From Malus domestica (Eukaryota; Streptophyta; Magnoliopsida; Rosales; Rosaceae): a stretch of 64,000 nucleotides of DNA. Location: assembly GCF_042453785.1 (NCBI RefSeq), contig NC_091676.1, forward strand, positions 2,673,501 to 2,737,500, given 5' to 3'. How positions within the stretch are numbered: the first letter of the stretch is position 1; every line of letters begins with the position of its first letter. The notes beneath the pieces are model-generated. The model did not search any database, was not told where the DNA came from, and worked only from the letters and a program-made list of their open reading frames with translations. Positions 47,531 through 60,205 of the stretch are shown here, one piece after another. The translations under genes were made by a program, and so were the position numbers.

Positions 47531-49918
47531 TTTAAACCCTAAAGTTTGATGGACTTCATGTAGCAATGCTCTTAATTATTTTTATAGAAAAAACATTCTA
47601 GACTGTAATAACCTAGGGTTTAGCTCTAATTAAGGTGGATTAATTAATAATGGTATGTATTAGTTAAATAATTGAGAGAGAGAGAGAGCCACTTCACAAT
47701 TCACATGACTTAAAGCTAACTCCACCCAACCTTCACCATTATTTTATTAAAAAAAAGAAGAAGTAGGTAGTGTCACTTAGAAGAGGTTCATTGAGTAACC
47801 CATATTGTTTGGAATTTCCTTTGAAATTTCCCTAAACATATCCATAAAAGGGATTTCCAAGTTGAAAACAAAGTCACACACATTGGGGTTATCTTTTTAT
47901 CCTTTTTGGATCCTTCCAAAAGTAATGGTTGCAAAAAAGAAACAAAAATAAAGGTGATTAGAAAGTTAATGGGGTTTTTACATGATACGGGATCATGTCT
48001 TAAATACTAATCTCTCTTGTTTAATTGATACAATTGATGTTGTCTTGTCATTGGTTTAAGCACAACTAGGTGGGCCATGATCGAGATTTAGGCAATCTTA
48101 AAATGATAATATTGGTATCATTTCAATCAACAACAAAACAAAAAAGCATGATTAAGGCCCTAAAATATGTTTTATATTTAGATGGTGGAAACCATTACAA
48201 CATCAGGAACAAGAAACCCATTGTTAAGTGGACAGTTGTTAATTAATCAACATTAGTGATTGGACAATCCTCTCACCACCCTGACTACTAATTAACTTAA
48301 GCACTTCTTATTTGACAGAGAGAGAGAGGGAGTTGCACCTTGTAGGTCCAATGTCACAAAACTTGGAAATTGAGGTGGTCCCAAGGTGCCCTAATGTGCG
48401 CGGGCCCTGCCAGAGTTTGATCAACCAAGGAGATGCTGCTGCTTCACATGCCTAACCCTCCATCAGTGGAGAAACCCTTGTGCCTATGTCACCCGTCCTA
48501 CAACATGCATTACATTACATTATATTTTAGCTTCCAGTTAAGCCATTGCTCGATCTCCCCTCTTGTGCGGCATGTTTGATCGGTGTTTCGACTTTTATGT
48601 CCAAATGTTTTTTTTTTTCTTTTTCTTTTTCAATGAACATAAAAACTCCAAACCATGCATTGAAAGAGAAAAGCGTAGAACGTTATTTAAGAAAATGAGC
48701 TTTTTTTATACATAAACTGTAACATTCATTCAATTACTAACGTTACGGTATGGTAATATTCATTTCTATTACAAAATGAAAGTCTCGGATTCAATTTTCA
48801 TAAAGAGAGAGTCTAAATGTACTCAGTATCTCCTAGTAAACATTAAGAAAAAGAAATAGCATAGTCCTTTTGGATGGAAGACAGTTCACTTGCAAAGTTA
48901 CAAGGTGAAGCTACAAACCCTAGCGATATGAACTGAACTCTTCAACTTTATAGTACAGACATGCATGTAAATGAGAAGGTCGCCTCGGGACGTACAAGGT
49001 GAGCCCCATTTCTTGAGAACCCCAGCTAGTTGGCGTGGTTTTGCTAACCCTCCCCTTAAGTGTGACTCGAAACTCAAAGTGACTGATAGATGAGTGAGGA
49101 CAACCCAAAGGTTACAAAATCATTGGATCCAATTAATAAAGCAAAAAAGGTGTTAGGTTTAATTAGTGGAAATGCATCATTTCAAACTAATTAATGCAGA
49201 GATATTCCCGATCCCAAGTCCTAAATCAATGTGCAGTAGTAATTTAGTACAATAATTCATAACAACCCGGTGTGAAGATTTCAGACATTCATAAATCGTG
49301 TCCGTTTGTTATACATCGTGAGATCAGTTTTTATCAAGTGCTATTTGTATTCAATTTATAAAAAAAAAAATTTAAAATAATTCATAACTACATAATGTAT
49401 GATAAATGAATATGATTTATGAATTCCAAGAATCAAAAGAGGATCCTCATTCCCCCCTCCTCCTTATCAATGTACTCGTAACTCTTCTATGTTTCATGTT
49501 CGAGACTTCAGCATTATGGACCCACATAAAACTATACAGGAATGGCCCATCACAAGTCTCAACTGTCATCTCCTACCTGCTTGTGCAAATTGGCATGCTC
49601 CTTTGATGAAGGAATCATCTCTCCTCTTAACAAACGAAATGAGTCGCTTGTGGAATCATTAATCAAATTTAATCAATAACTCTATTTCTTTTTCCCACTC
49701 TTTAGTTAGTAGAAAACTAAATAATTGAAAAACATTACTCGATTAATGAAAAAGCTATCCAGTTATTAATTGTAATCTAACAAATAAAATGAACGTTATA
49801 ATAGTCGTGATGATAATCAAATTGTTTGAAATTTTTTGCACAAATAATTCGTAAAAAACGATTATCAACTAAAAGTAATTCAGTTCATTTGATGTGATTG
49901 AAGCCCTCCCTATAAACA
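47531..49918. other. Gene-free stretch
   Basis: No supported coding region. A degenerate SINE-like piece (GTATGGTAATATTCATTTC, then TCTCGGATTCAATTTTC) is at about 48730-48815. Short GA runs are near 47670 and 48320. The remainder is unassigned AT-rich DNA. Confidence 0.5.
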
Positions 49919-50052
49919 AAAGGGAAAATTTGAAATAGGTCCAATTTTATAAATCTACTTTTGAAATAGATCCAATTTTTAATGACTTTTGACTTTTGAA
50001 ATTAGTTCAATTTTTAGTTACTTTGTAGCATATCAAAAGACCCCTAAACAAA
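49919..50052. repeat. Dispersed repeat, AAATAGGTCCAATTTTTA type (copy 1)
   Basis: About 134 bp almost collinear with 55137-55270. It contains two to three internal AAATAGNTCCAATTTT units and ends near ATATCAAAAGACCCCTAAAC. No inverted ends found. Confidence 0.75.
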
Positions 50053-51150
50053 ATGAAGTCTAGATATTTGCGTAGAGGGTGAACAAGTTAAATACCCATA
50101 CGATACGATCAAACATGAATGATGGAGTGATTGACTTTTATTTACCTAAACATAGCATATCTAGGTCATATTTAAGCTTTGTAATGGCGCCTGTTGTTTT
50201 GTGGTATATAATATTAGTAATCATGATTGATTATCCAGACCACAAAACCAAAAAGAAAAACACATGATTAATTGTGAAATCTAACGGTCGAAAAAGAATG
50301 CAAGCTCTCACTCGAAAGGTGGTCCAGATGATGATGGGGTATATGAGATCGAGGGGATATTTCTTGTATGGGAAAATTTGACCGAGGAAATAGGAAAGAG
50401 GAGAAAGAAGAGAAAGAGGAGACAAGGTGGGTCAGGTTTGGAGTTGTGATGAAGACTTATTAGGGTTAGGGTATATAGGCTGCTTTTGAAAATAATATAT
50501 ATTAATCACAAATTAAGCAACTTTATGCTCTTGAAGTGGGAGATTACGAAAGCCAACTTCTTGTCTGTCTTTATAATTTTCTCTCGTAGTTAGTAACTTA
50601 GTAAGATTCGCAGAGATCTCTAGCAAAGAAAAGTAAATCACATTCATTGATTATTCATTTGATTAATTACACTAATATGGATTTCAACGTCAATCACGCA
50701 AACATCCTAAACTACTATTGATCAACAACACGTATTGGTGGGGTCCGTGGGGCCCAAATATAAGTTGTAAACACACCCCGAACCCAACTCTCTAACCCAG
50801 CTTGAGTTATAAGAGCTTCCCATGTTGACTTTATTCACGATACTGCCATCATTACTATCACTAGGGTTTGGATACGGAAGATAGGTAGACGGTGACACGT
50901 GGGCCATGCAAAGTGGAGTAGAGGCAAACCGACGGTAGGAGATCTCAGTTTGAAATCCATCTCTTGACGTGGGACCCATCACGAGTGCCAAAAACCATGA
51001 AAGATTTGGATTTTGCATATTTGCATGCATAAAGTTTTGACTTTGGAGGGAAAGGAAAGGGCCATTGGTGGGTGCTGTCGGCTCCTGAGATTGAGCACCC
51101 CGGAGCCATCTAACGGGACCATGAGGCGAGGGTAAATTTGAAACTCAAGT
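50053..51150. other. Gene-free stretch
   Basis: Unassigned. A GACACGTGGGCC motif (near 50895) and GGGGCCC-rich pieces near 50740 look promoter-like, but no gene follows on either strand within reach. Confidence 0.4.
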
Positions 51151-51156
51151 TTCATT

Positions 51157-51158
<2 letters not shown>

Positions 51159-51192
<34 letters not shown>

Positions 51193-51212
51193 TGTGTGTG
51201 TGTGTGTGTGTG
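51159..51212. repeat. Compound (GA)n(TG)n microsatellite
   Basis: About 15 GA units pass directly into about 11 TG units. Confidence 0.9.
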
Positions 51213-51662
51213 GATGTTACAAGTTTTGGGATTTTAAATTTTCAAAGCTTCTAGCAGTTGAAGGAGCAGTTGGAGTCAGGGGAAACAGAGAAATGGGCTT
51301 CATGTTGCTTCATCGAGTTTCGTCCCCCACAGAGTATGAGATTCCAAAGTACCCAAGTTTTTAAAATGTGAAAAACTTAGTTTGTACGTTCTCAAAAACC
51401 TAATCAGAAAAGTAGTATTTTTTACAGTTTTTTTTAGCTTCAAAGACATTATGTAATGAAGATGTCATAAAACAGTATCTCGAGTTCATCATGCCCTATA
51501 ACTTATAAAAATTAAAATCTATGACAATGCGCAATCAATTTGAGATACTATTATAATAAAATTTATGTTATAGTTAGGTAAAATTCACTTACCCTATAGC
51601 AAGGAGTATATAAGACTATAAATAACAGTGTTCAATTGATTTGATAAATACATAGGACTATA

Positions 51663-51879
51663 AGGGCTCTTTTGAAGGACTTTTACAATGACTGAAAACT
51701 CTTATAATGAAAATATTTTTGAAATAAATTCTTAATAAAAATGCAAATTAATCTTGAAAAAAAACACTTCAAGTACTTCATGAAAGAAGCCTATAAAACA
51801 CTATAAGTGTTTTTAAAACGCCAAACATTTTCGCTAAAAACGTATTTGGTCATTTAAAAACACTTTGAAACGAACACTA
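51663..51879. mobile_element. hAT-like MITE, degenerate copy
   Basis: The left end GGGCTCTTTTGAAGGACTTT and the right end AAACACTTTGAAACGAACAC are inverted relatives of the 38403-38602 element. No clear duplication. Confidence 0.55.
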
Positions 51880-53369
51880 AAGAAGAATACATAATAAGAG
51901 TATACTTGTCATTAGATTGTAAGACGTGTCGCCAAACAGAGATTTTTTAGTAGAAGGCATGAGAAGTTCTCCAATCTCCAGGCAAAGTTTCTTAATTTGA
52001 TGAAACATTATTTTCTTTAGATAGGGATTGGTCATCTTCCCCAAAGATCCCATCATCACTGACTGAAAGCAAAGCTAGTCGTACTGGCCCATGCACTAAG
52101 TTAAATTACGTGCATCCAGACTTTTCTAACCCTATTTTTTTCCCATGTGGCTGATAATCCTCTAAGTGAGCGGCTCATATGAAATATGATGGTCCTGGTC
52201 CAATTCATAGAAAATGAAATTACAAGTTAATCACATAGCTTGTTTGGCTTAAAATATATTAACCACAAATAATAATAAGAAATTAAGATGGTTGTTGATT
52301 AAGCACTTCCTGGTTGAAACAGTAGTGGACAAACTCAATCATGTAGATTTACTTTAAATTAATTTTGTATATAAATACATATACGCCAAACACCGTACCA
52401 TGCTAGCCATCACATGCATCACATTGTCTCCTCAAGTCACAAATGACAAAACTCACACATTCGCCTTTAGCAATTTGTAACCAATAATGTTGTTTAAAAA
52501 TATAAAATAAATATTGTTACCATCAATTCTTTAACGCAGATGAATTCGTATATAACTAACTCCGTAAGAGTATGTTTCAACGACGTGATCAGTAATGTAC
52601 ATCTAAATAGCGGTATTGAATTATAATTTTGAATTTGAAATCCCATCATGTCAAGCAAAGGGCATTCTTGCACCTTGACATGTATTGAAAGAAAGAAACA
52701 GAAGTGAAAGAATTGAAAAGAAGTAGATTAAGTGGCAAGACAAGTGCAATCCTTGGGCCCTAGAGTGTCCTTGGGTCGTGTTCCCATCATTAAATCTTTA
52801 CATTACACAACTCTCACTTTCTTCCCCTTGGGATGTCCGCAACCCGCAACCATCTCTCTCTCACAGTCTACCACCTATATATGCACATACATATATTATA
52901 CATATACGATTCCAATCAACTAAATTACATCATTAAAGGGTAAAATCCTTAGAGGAGAGTGGTCGGATCATTCACATCTACACTGTGAAGTTCTGAGTTT
53001 GATTTTTGAAAAATAAAATGTGAAAATTAATTCTGAAATTCGAATAATTAAGATTATTTTAAAAGTTGAACTACTTGATGCGTTGGGAAAATTTTTAATT
53101 GTGACGGGAACACAAGTTGTACACCACATATTTTTATATAAGCGATGGGAAGTTTTATTTTTTAAGTTATTAACTTTTTAACACATATATCTCACCATTT
53201 TTATAGTGATACGTAATATACCATCTCGTTTGCCGATTACATTAAAAAATCTCTCGGTGGGTTGGACTACAATAATCAAACACCTCTCAAAATTATTATT
53301 AACATTTTAAAATAATTGTTTTTAATTAATTTTTTATTGAATTGAAGACCCTCTTTTTGTTATCCTGTG
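51880..53369. other. Gene-free stretch upstream of the zinc-finger gene
   Basis: No supported gene. AT-rich DNA; the final few hundred bases are presumably the zinc-finger gene promoter. Confidence 0.5.
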
Positions 53370-53377
53370 TATAAATA
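53370..53377 (+). promoter_or_regulatory. TATA box of the C2H2 zinc-finger gene
   Basis: TATAAATA, 118 bp before the start codon. A CT-rich leader (about 53430-53475) lies between, the usual layout of a plant core promoter with a pyrimidine-rich 5' leader. Confidence 0.65.
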
Positions 53378-53487
53378 CCCCAACACATGCAACAACTCCC
53401 CTGCATCCTCCATTTCCCTTCCCCTTTCCTTCTCTCTCTCTCTCTCTCTTTCTCTCATCACTTCAATTCTCTCTCTTAAAAGCTAGC

Positions 53488-54192
53488 ATGGCCGAGGCTG
53501 CGGAGCTTCACTATGAACCCAAACCGACCAACAACACAACTACACGCTTAAAACTCTTCGGTTTCAATGTCCAAGAAGACGACGTAGAATCATCAGCCGT
53601 ACTCGACTCCACCAAGACCGCCACGACCCCTTCCGACTCACCTGAATCCGCCCCCTTCTCCACCTCCGGCGACCGTAAATATGAGTGCCAGTACTGCTGC
53701 CGTGAATTCGCCAACTCCCAAGCCCTCGGTGGCCACCAGAACGCCCACAAGAAAGAGCGCCAGCAGCTCAAGCGAGCTCAGCTCCAAGCCAGCAGAAACG
53801 CCACCGTCTCCTACGCCCGAAACCCCATCATCTCCGCCTTCACTCCGCCTCCTCACCTCCTCTCTCCGGCCGGATCCGTGATGGTTCCGGCGGCGTCTCC
53901 GGCAAGCCCGTCGTGGGTTTACGTCCAGCGCGCGGCCACCCCGTTCCATGTATCGCACGGGTGCATGTTTCCCGCGGCGACCCATCACGGGAGGGCTGCA
54001 GGGAGTTATTCCTACGGTGGCGGTGTAGGGGATTCCGCATTGACGTCAATGGGGCCGGCTCATCATCAGGTACTACAACAGAGCCGGGCCCACGGGAGAG
54101 TGGATGGGCCGTCATTGAGTAGGTTCACGAAAGGGGATGTTGGGCCCAGTTTCGACGATGCATTGGGCTTGGACTTGCATCTCAGCCTTTGA
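53488..54192 (+). CDS. Single C2H2 zinc-finger repressor (GIS/ZFP5/ZFP6 type)
   Basis: An intronless gene of 234 residues. An N-terminal RLKLFGF motif (residues 20-26) is typical of this plant subfamily. One zinc finger C67-x2-C70-x12-H83-x3-H87 contains the plant-specific QALGGH (78-83). The protein ends in an EAR-type repressor motif, DLHLSL. The middle is Ser/Pro/Ala-rich and probably disordered. Arabidopsis relatives GIS, GIS2, ZFP5, ZFP6 and ZFP8 act in the nucleus in gibberellin/cytokinin control of trichome and root-hair formation; assignment to one orthologue is not safe. The GC-rich coding part contrasts with its AT-rich surroundings, as is common for intronless plant genes. The start is the first Met after a TATA box and CT-rich leader. 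Confidence 0.93.
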   Translation: MAEAAELHYEPKPTNNTTTRLKLFGFNVQEDDVESSAVLDSTKTATTPSDSPESAPFSTSGDRKYECQYCCREFANSQALGGHQNAHKKERQQLKRAQLQASRNATVSYARNPIISAFTPPPHLLSPAGSVMVPAASPASPSWVYVQRAATPFHVSHGCMFPAATHHGRAAGSYSYGGGVGDSALTSMGPAHHQVLQQSRAHGRVDGPSLSRFTKGDVGPSFDDALGLDLHLSL

Positions 54193-54374
54193 CTCAGCAA
54201 AATAAATGGTTTTTGTAATATGAACTCAGCTGGAAAAAAATGTGTATTTTGCGAGTGGAGATCTTTGTACATTTCAAATTTTATTTATTTGTTTATTTTA
54301 AGAACGTAATTTAACGGGCATATACATTGCTCACTAAGCCTCATTCCTACTATTTCTCATTTTTTTTCTTTTTC

Positions 54375-54512
54375 TTTTTTTTTAAGAAAAATTAATGAAA
54401 AGGGATTGAAAATTTTAAGTTTTAATAATAAAGATAAAATAAATGATAAAATAAATAGTACCAGGATTAACTTTTTAGTGTACAAATGTAGTTTTTCGTT
54501 AAAGGTTTTTTT
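54375..54512. mobile_element. MITE, TTTTTCGTTAAA family (copy 3)
   Basis: AATTAATGAAAAGGGATTG at the left, AATAGTACCAGGATTAACTT in the middle and TTTTTCGTTAAAGG at the right. About 180 bp past the zinc-finger stop. Confidence 0.65.
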
Positions 54513-55136
54513 TTTTTCTCTTTCTTTTGCCACCAGGTTTATGATAATTAGGTAGAATAGAATACAAGTTCGTGTTTGGATCATTCAGTTTCGTCTAGTT
54601 CTTGGTCTACTGGGATTTCTCTTTTGGAAAGCGGAAATCCCACTTACGAGTTAGAATGATGAAAGTGGAACCTCGAGACTTTCTGCATCTTGAGTCGTCG
54701 ACATAGGGTTTAATGCTATAAAGGAAAACTTTTTGAAAGGATCCAAAGGAAATGAAAAAGGAATGTGAAAGTACATGTAAATGGGGAAGTTGTTTGCAAA
54801 ATCCAAATGATAATGCTCACTTTAGAAATTTATCTGATTCCTGAGAATCTGAACATCTGTGATAATCTGCACTTTTGAAACAAGAAATTAAGTTGAGAAA
54901 ATCTTCACATTCTAAAGCTACTTTAGAATGTTTATTTTGTTAATTAATTAATTAATTGATATATAAAGTGAAAGATGTGTATGCCATTGCCAACCATCTG
55001 GTGTTGACTACTCGAGTAGTCATCGGTAGAGATTAAAGTATAGTGAGTTTCATTAAAATAGATTTTAACACTAATTATATTCAGATTTTACCATTTAATT
55101 AATAAGAATTTATCTCACATGCTAATCTAATAAACT
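54513..55136. other. Gene-free AT-rich stretch
   Basis: No supported feature. Confidence 0.5.
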
Positions 55137-55270
55137 TAAGGGAAAATTTGAAATAGGTTCAATTTTATAGGCCTACTTTTAAAATAGGTCTAATTTTTAG
55201 TGACTTTTGATTTTTGAAATAGGTCCAATTTTTAGTTACTTTGGACTCATATCAAAATACCCCTAAACTT
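55137..55270. repeat. Dispersed repeat, AAATAGGTCCAATTTTTA type (copy 2)
   Basis: Nearly collinear with 49919-50052, including TTTTAGTTACTTTG and the final ATATCAAAATACCCCTAAAC. Confidence 0.75.
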
Positions 55271-57194
55271 ATTTGGAGCTTTGGTTCTTAAACTAGAACC
55301 GTGACTTGATTCCTAAACTTGTTAGAATTTGGAGCAAAAATCCTTTTGGTTACCTCTGTTAGAACTTCCATCCAAAATAAAGGATTTAAGGGACAAAAAA
55401 TGAGTGGAAGTTGTAACGTAGTTAGCCAAAATGATCTTTGCTCTATATTATAACAAATTCGAGGGACCAATACTCACAAATGTTTAGCTCAAGGACCAAA
55501 ACTCTAATTGAGCAAAATTTCAAAGACTATTGCTCCAATTATCTCTTCTCCCCTATATATGGTCCCTCCTCTCTTTTTTATCTCATACATGAAAGCATGG
55601 GTTGACAATTATATGCTTCAGCATAGATAAACGAAAGATGTTCTTCAGGGCTGCAGTATATGATTCCCAATTAAAAGATACCAAAGACATTAAACGTTAT
55701 TACTTTATATTTTGTATGTACTTAAGAATTCACTGACAACATGATCAACTTAATTAGGCAGATAATTGCATCAGCTAACTGAGTAAATATTCTTAGTTTT
55801 TGGTATATTTTACCTAATGACTACACAATTTAATTAACTCAAATGATTAATTAAATATATCATTTCAGGAGTTTCTAATCACAAAAAACTCCCAACTAAC
55901 CCATTGATGGTTTGTTGGTGCCTTCTTTTCACCTCTCTTCCTCTTGACTAGTAGGTGGTGGTGATGGAAATGTGGGACCAATCACATGCAGACCAATCTC
56001 CCACAACTGATAGAAAAGTAGTGGTTTGATTGGATAAGCTGAAATAACACTAGGGTTTAAGTTAAACACTACAATCTTTCAGTGTTCCCTGTAATTATTA
56101 AGCGATTAGTTTATTAATCAAGCTAGCAGCTAAGGTCTAATGGAAGTGAATTAATTGGTTGTTGATATCCAGCCAGCAAAAAGCAGCACAGATAGAGTGA
56201 TCAGTGTTTCTGTTGTATTAAGAAATATAAAAAAAATAAAAATAGAGTTATAGAGAGAAGTGGTTCGATTTAAATTTAATTACAAGCTGAGCAAGTTGGG
56301 AGAGTCTATTGTGGGTAAAACAAACTAAAGCTTACGTGTTAGCACGAAAACAAGATAATGCATGCCAAGCAACCATCTTATATATACGCATCATTGGTTT
56401 TATCTAGGATTTCTTCCCACAAATCTTAAGTTGCTCGGTCAAAAGGTAGGTGGCACTACCAAAAATGGTACCCTTTCGTGGTGTAAATGCAAGTCTTGAA
56501 CTAACACAACGTCGGTGCTTTTTGCACCCAATAACATGAACTATGGGCACCCAAGAAGTAAGCTTGCCGACATCTTAATTAAATTTGAAAGGAAATATGG
56601 CATTTCTACATTTTTGTTAATTACAATTTGGTATGTGTGCAATTTTTTTTATATTTTTATCGAGCTATGTTTAAATATAACGTTAAACTGTGATTTACAT
56701 GAATGAAGAATGACTCATTTGAAAAAAATGAGTCATGTAGTGTTCATTTCATATTAGCTGGGGTGGGAACTAGCTAGAGTTAGACTTCTACAAGGAAACA
56801 AGAGAAATAATAAGTTATATATGAAGTACTAGAGTAGAGATGGAGGATTGGATGCTTTTAGGGTTTTCCTTTATATTGTTTGTTTGTTTGTTTTTGGCAT
56901 GAAATATTTGATGATTTGAGGAGTAAAGAAAGGAGCTAAAATAGGGTGTGCAAGCAAGCATTTATAATCATAGATAATTTGAAAAACTTATGCACTTGAA
57001 AAAGTTCATTCTTCCTTAGAGCTTTTTGACAATAAGAGAACATTAATCAAAGGAGTAGTTGGTGAGGCATATAGCAAAGAAAATCAAATTCACTCCCGCG
57101 GCTTTGCCTTAAGCAATATATTAATCTCCAGATTGGACACCAATTTTAGCTTCATTAGTGGCATGAAACTTGATTTAGACGTCCACTTCACCTT

Positions 57195-57260
<66 letters not shown>

Positions 57261-59690
57261 CCCTAGCCAGTCTAGAGAGACACTCCACTTAAACTTGATC
57301 ATCTGAGTTTGTTAAGTGTCGTATAAGTACCTAGTCACCATGATCCAATCAAGTTATGGCATAGTTAAATAATGCACACGCCTCTGAATGTGACAAATCA
57401 AGCATGCTAATTAGCTTCCCCGAATAGGGTTCTCGATGACACACGTTGTTATGCCTTGGTTGGTTCCATCTAATGGGAGAGAAAAATACAAGATAATTAA
57501 GCAGCCCTTTTCTTGTACGAGTACAGTTCAACCACAGGTCATGAACTCATGAGTAACCTCCAATGCAACCATATATATATATATATATGGCTTACGTTGG
57601 AAAATGGCCTTAAACAGGAACTAATCAAGTATCATTTCTGCGTGGGTCTTGCACTGATTCCATTAAGTTAATAAGATTTTACAAATGAAGTGGAGGGTTT
57701 TGGAATTCAATTGGTAACATATGTTAGTTGCCCCATGTTAGGTTCTCTAATTATGCACTGTACTATGATATATATATATAGTACTGATTAATATAGAAAT
57801 AGTTGGAAGCTAATGAAACCACGTAGTTTAATTTAAATATATCTTGAGAGAGTTAAACACATGCATGCATGCCTGTTTTTTTGTGATAGGTTATCCAAAC
57901 CTTTTCTTGTACAGACAAAAAGGGCATGCATGTTAAATTTCATACGTGGTAATTAATAATCAAAAATTTTTTTGGTGTACTTAGTACACTGTTACGCAAT
58001 GTCACTTTTATGCTCAAATTATAACACGTAAAGTTTCTTTTTATTAATATACTCTAGAAGTGAGACATTCTATAACCGCTATTGTCCAATCCTTATTAAA
58101 GCACGTAAAATAACAGACCACTATAAACTGTTTTCTCAATACTCATAAACATTTCTTGTGAATAATCTATTAGTCGATTATAAATATTTCAATATATATA
58201 CTTGTCCATGTACGGATATTCCGACGACAAACCAATTTTGATTAAACAAGCTTAATGGCTACAAAAATATTCATGATCACTTACTCATGATCTCATAGAT
58301 CTAGAAAGCTAGCTAGAGAGAGTTGTGCCTACCTTGATTAACATATATAAACAAGTGCAGTACTGTCCAAAGGAACATATTTGATTTGATATATGCATGT
58401 ATCCGTGTCAAGTTGTCAACTGGGTTACACATGAGATGTGAACTGTGTAAATTACAAGACTTCCTAAATCCAAATGTACACAGAGATGATATATGAGCTT
58501 TGTAGGGCGCCATACATTTGAAATGATCTCCTTGTCGGGAGCTAACAGTCAATATAAATTTAAGGGAGCATATAATATCTGCCAATCACTGTGATGATCT
58601 GATGGTAAAGGTTATGAGGTAGAAATTAAAGAACAAAATTGCATAAGTGTTTCATCCTTTCCATATCTTATCGTAGCTTATTAGCTTTAGCTTTCATTTC
58701 ATGCCTTTGTACAGAGGTAAGAGGTTCAATCTGAACATGAAAAAGGACGAACAGATTTCCAATGTACAATACTTTTAAGTCCTGTGTTTGCCTTTATACA
58801 GTCATGCATGTGCACTATTGTGTATGCTTCACAACCAGCTTCAATACAACCATGTTTAAAGTACTTCAAAATTGCCACAACATTTCTCTGGTCCCTACTT
58901 AGGCTTTCACATCTAGTAATCTACCCCACAAGAAAAACTTGTGTACATATTGCTCAGATTATGCCACTTGTGTATGGATATTTCTCCAATTGTGTCATTT
59001 GCATGACACTTCTCACTAACATGAAATCTCTATATTTTGATCTCATCTTATCATCCTACACAATCATAAACAGTATAAAAGTTTATCTACTCAAACAATC
59101 ATATTGAATATCTTCTATTAGCGCTAGCCCACTAACCCTAAAAACAATCAACGAGTAACCACATAAAGGATAAATTTCAGCATATACTAACTTCTCCTGG
59201 TATTATGGTTGGAATCATAATATCCTGCAACTTGCATCGATTATGAGTTTTTCATGTCGTATAGCTTTTTTTAGAAGATGTTAATTTTCTTCAGGATTAC
59301 TCATTCCATCTTAGACTTTTGATACGGAATATTTAGCCTGCAGACTTGACCTCAAGCAATGCAATTTACAAATATATAGTAGCATTCAAAACAATTGAAG
59401 TATAAATGATGATAGTGAATTGAGCCAACCTTTTCAACGTACGGTTTATACTTGCAATCTTTGGGGCCCCATAAATCAAGAGGATTGTCCCAATGTAACC
59501 CAAGTACTCTCTTTCGGATCCTAGGAACAGGTCTCAAAGATCTTTTTTTTTTTTTCCTCTTGGAATACACAAGAGCGAAACAATCAACCTATTGATATTG
59601 GAAGAATTTTTTAGTTCAAGTTGTTTGTTGTTGATTGAATTGGATTAACGAAGCTTGAGCTCATGAGGGATCGAAGCTGGAGGTTGTTCC
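55271..59690. other. Gene-free stretch with microsatellites
   Basis: AT-rich DNA without a supported gene. It holds a long (CT)n at 57201-57254 and short AT runs near 57572 and 57770. A short unassigned frame is discussed in the findings (59455-59575). Confidence 0.5.
57201..57254. repeat. (CT)n microsatellite, 54 bp
   Basis: About 27 uninterrupted CT units, the longest simple repeat in the window. Confidence 0.95.
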
Positions 59691-59707
59691 AATCTCATTT
59701 ATTTATT

Positions 59708-59842
59708 GGGTAATGCTAGAAAAATTAAATTTGTAGACAAAATATTGTAAACTAAATGACATGGAAGTTGATGATTGAATTATTACTTAAGCGTTGATAG
59801 TTTGCAAATTTTGTCTACAAATTTAGTCTCCTTAGCATTATC
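59708..59842. mobile_element. Mutator-type MITE with 10-bp TSD (second copy)
   Basis: Ends GGGTAATGCTAGAAAAATTA and GATAATGCTAAGGAGACTAA (opposite strand); exact 10-bp duplication TTTATTTATT (59698-59707, 59843-59852). Same family as 5060-5229. Confidence 0.85.
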
Positions 59843-59852
59843 TTTATTTATT

Positions 59853-60104
59853 TTGTTCAGAGTTCGACCTTATTTCATTGAACTGCTCAAATTCCGTGTC
59901 ACATGGGGAAAAAATCAGTGTTTATTGTTGAGACCAACCAATGTCACTGGTATAGCATATATTAGAAAGCTAGGTTACAAACACTTAAATTAAAACTGTA
60001 ATCAAGAAGCATATATGGGGAAACAACCTGTTGGGTTTGGACTTACGTAATTAGTTTTAAGCAGTTTTACACTTCATGATTCATAAGCTTTAAGTAAGAT
60101 TCAT
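59853..60104. other. Gene-free AT-rich stretch
   Basis: No supported feature. Confidence 0.5.
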
Positions 60105-60205
60105 ATATAGATGGTGAGTTCGATACCATATTATTATGGTATGCGATTTATCCTAAACTCACGCCACTTAGTGTAAATGTTTCATTGTCTTAAAAAAAAT
60201 GTAAA
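60105..60205 (+). mobile_element. SINE 3' fragment
   Basis: GTGAGTTCGATACCATATTATTATGG, broken here for length, is followed by CTTAGTGTAAATGTTTCATTG and an A-run. This is the 3' half of the SINE type seen at 3215-3395. The promoter boxes are not preserved. Confidence 0.5.

Noticed and set aside
52935-53050. Possible SINE (TTCTGAGTTTGATTTTTG box-B-like)
   Set aside because: Only one weak box and no 3' tail match to the other SINE copies.
53511-54115. Several long minus- and plus-strand frames overlapping the zinc-finger gene
   Set aside because: Shadows of a GC-rich coding region; only the 53488 frame has the zinc finger and EAR motif.
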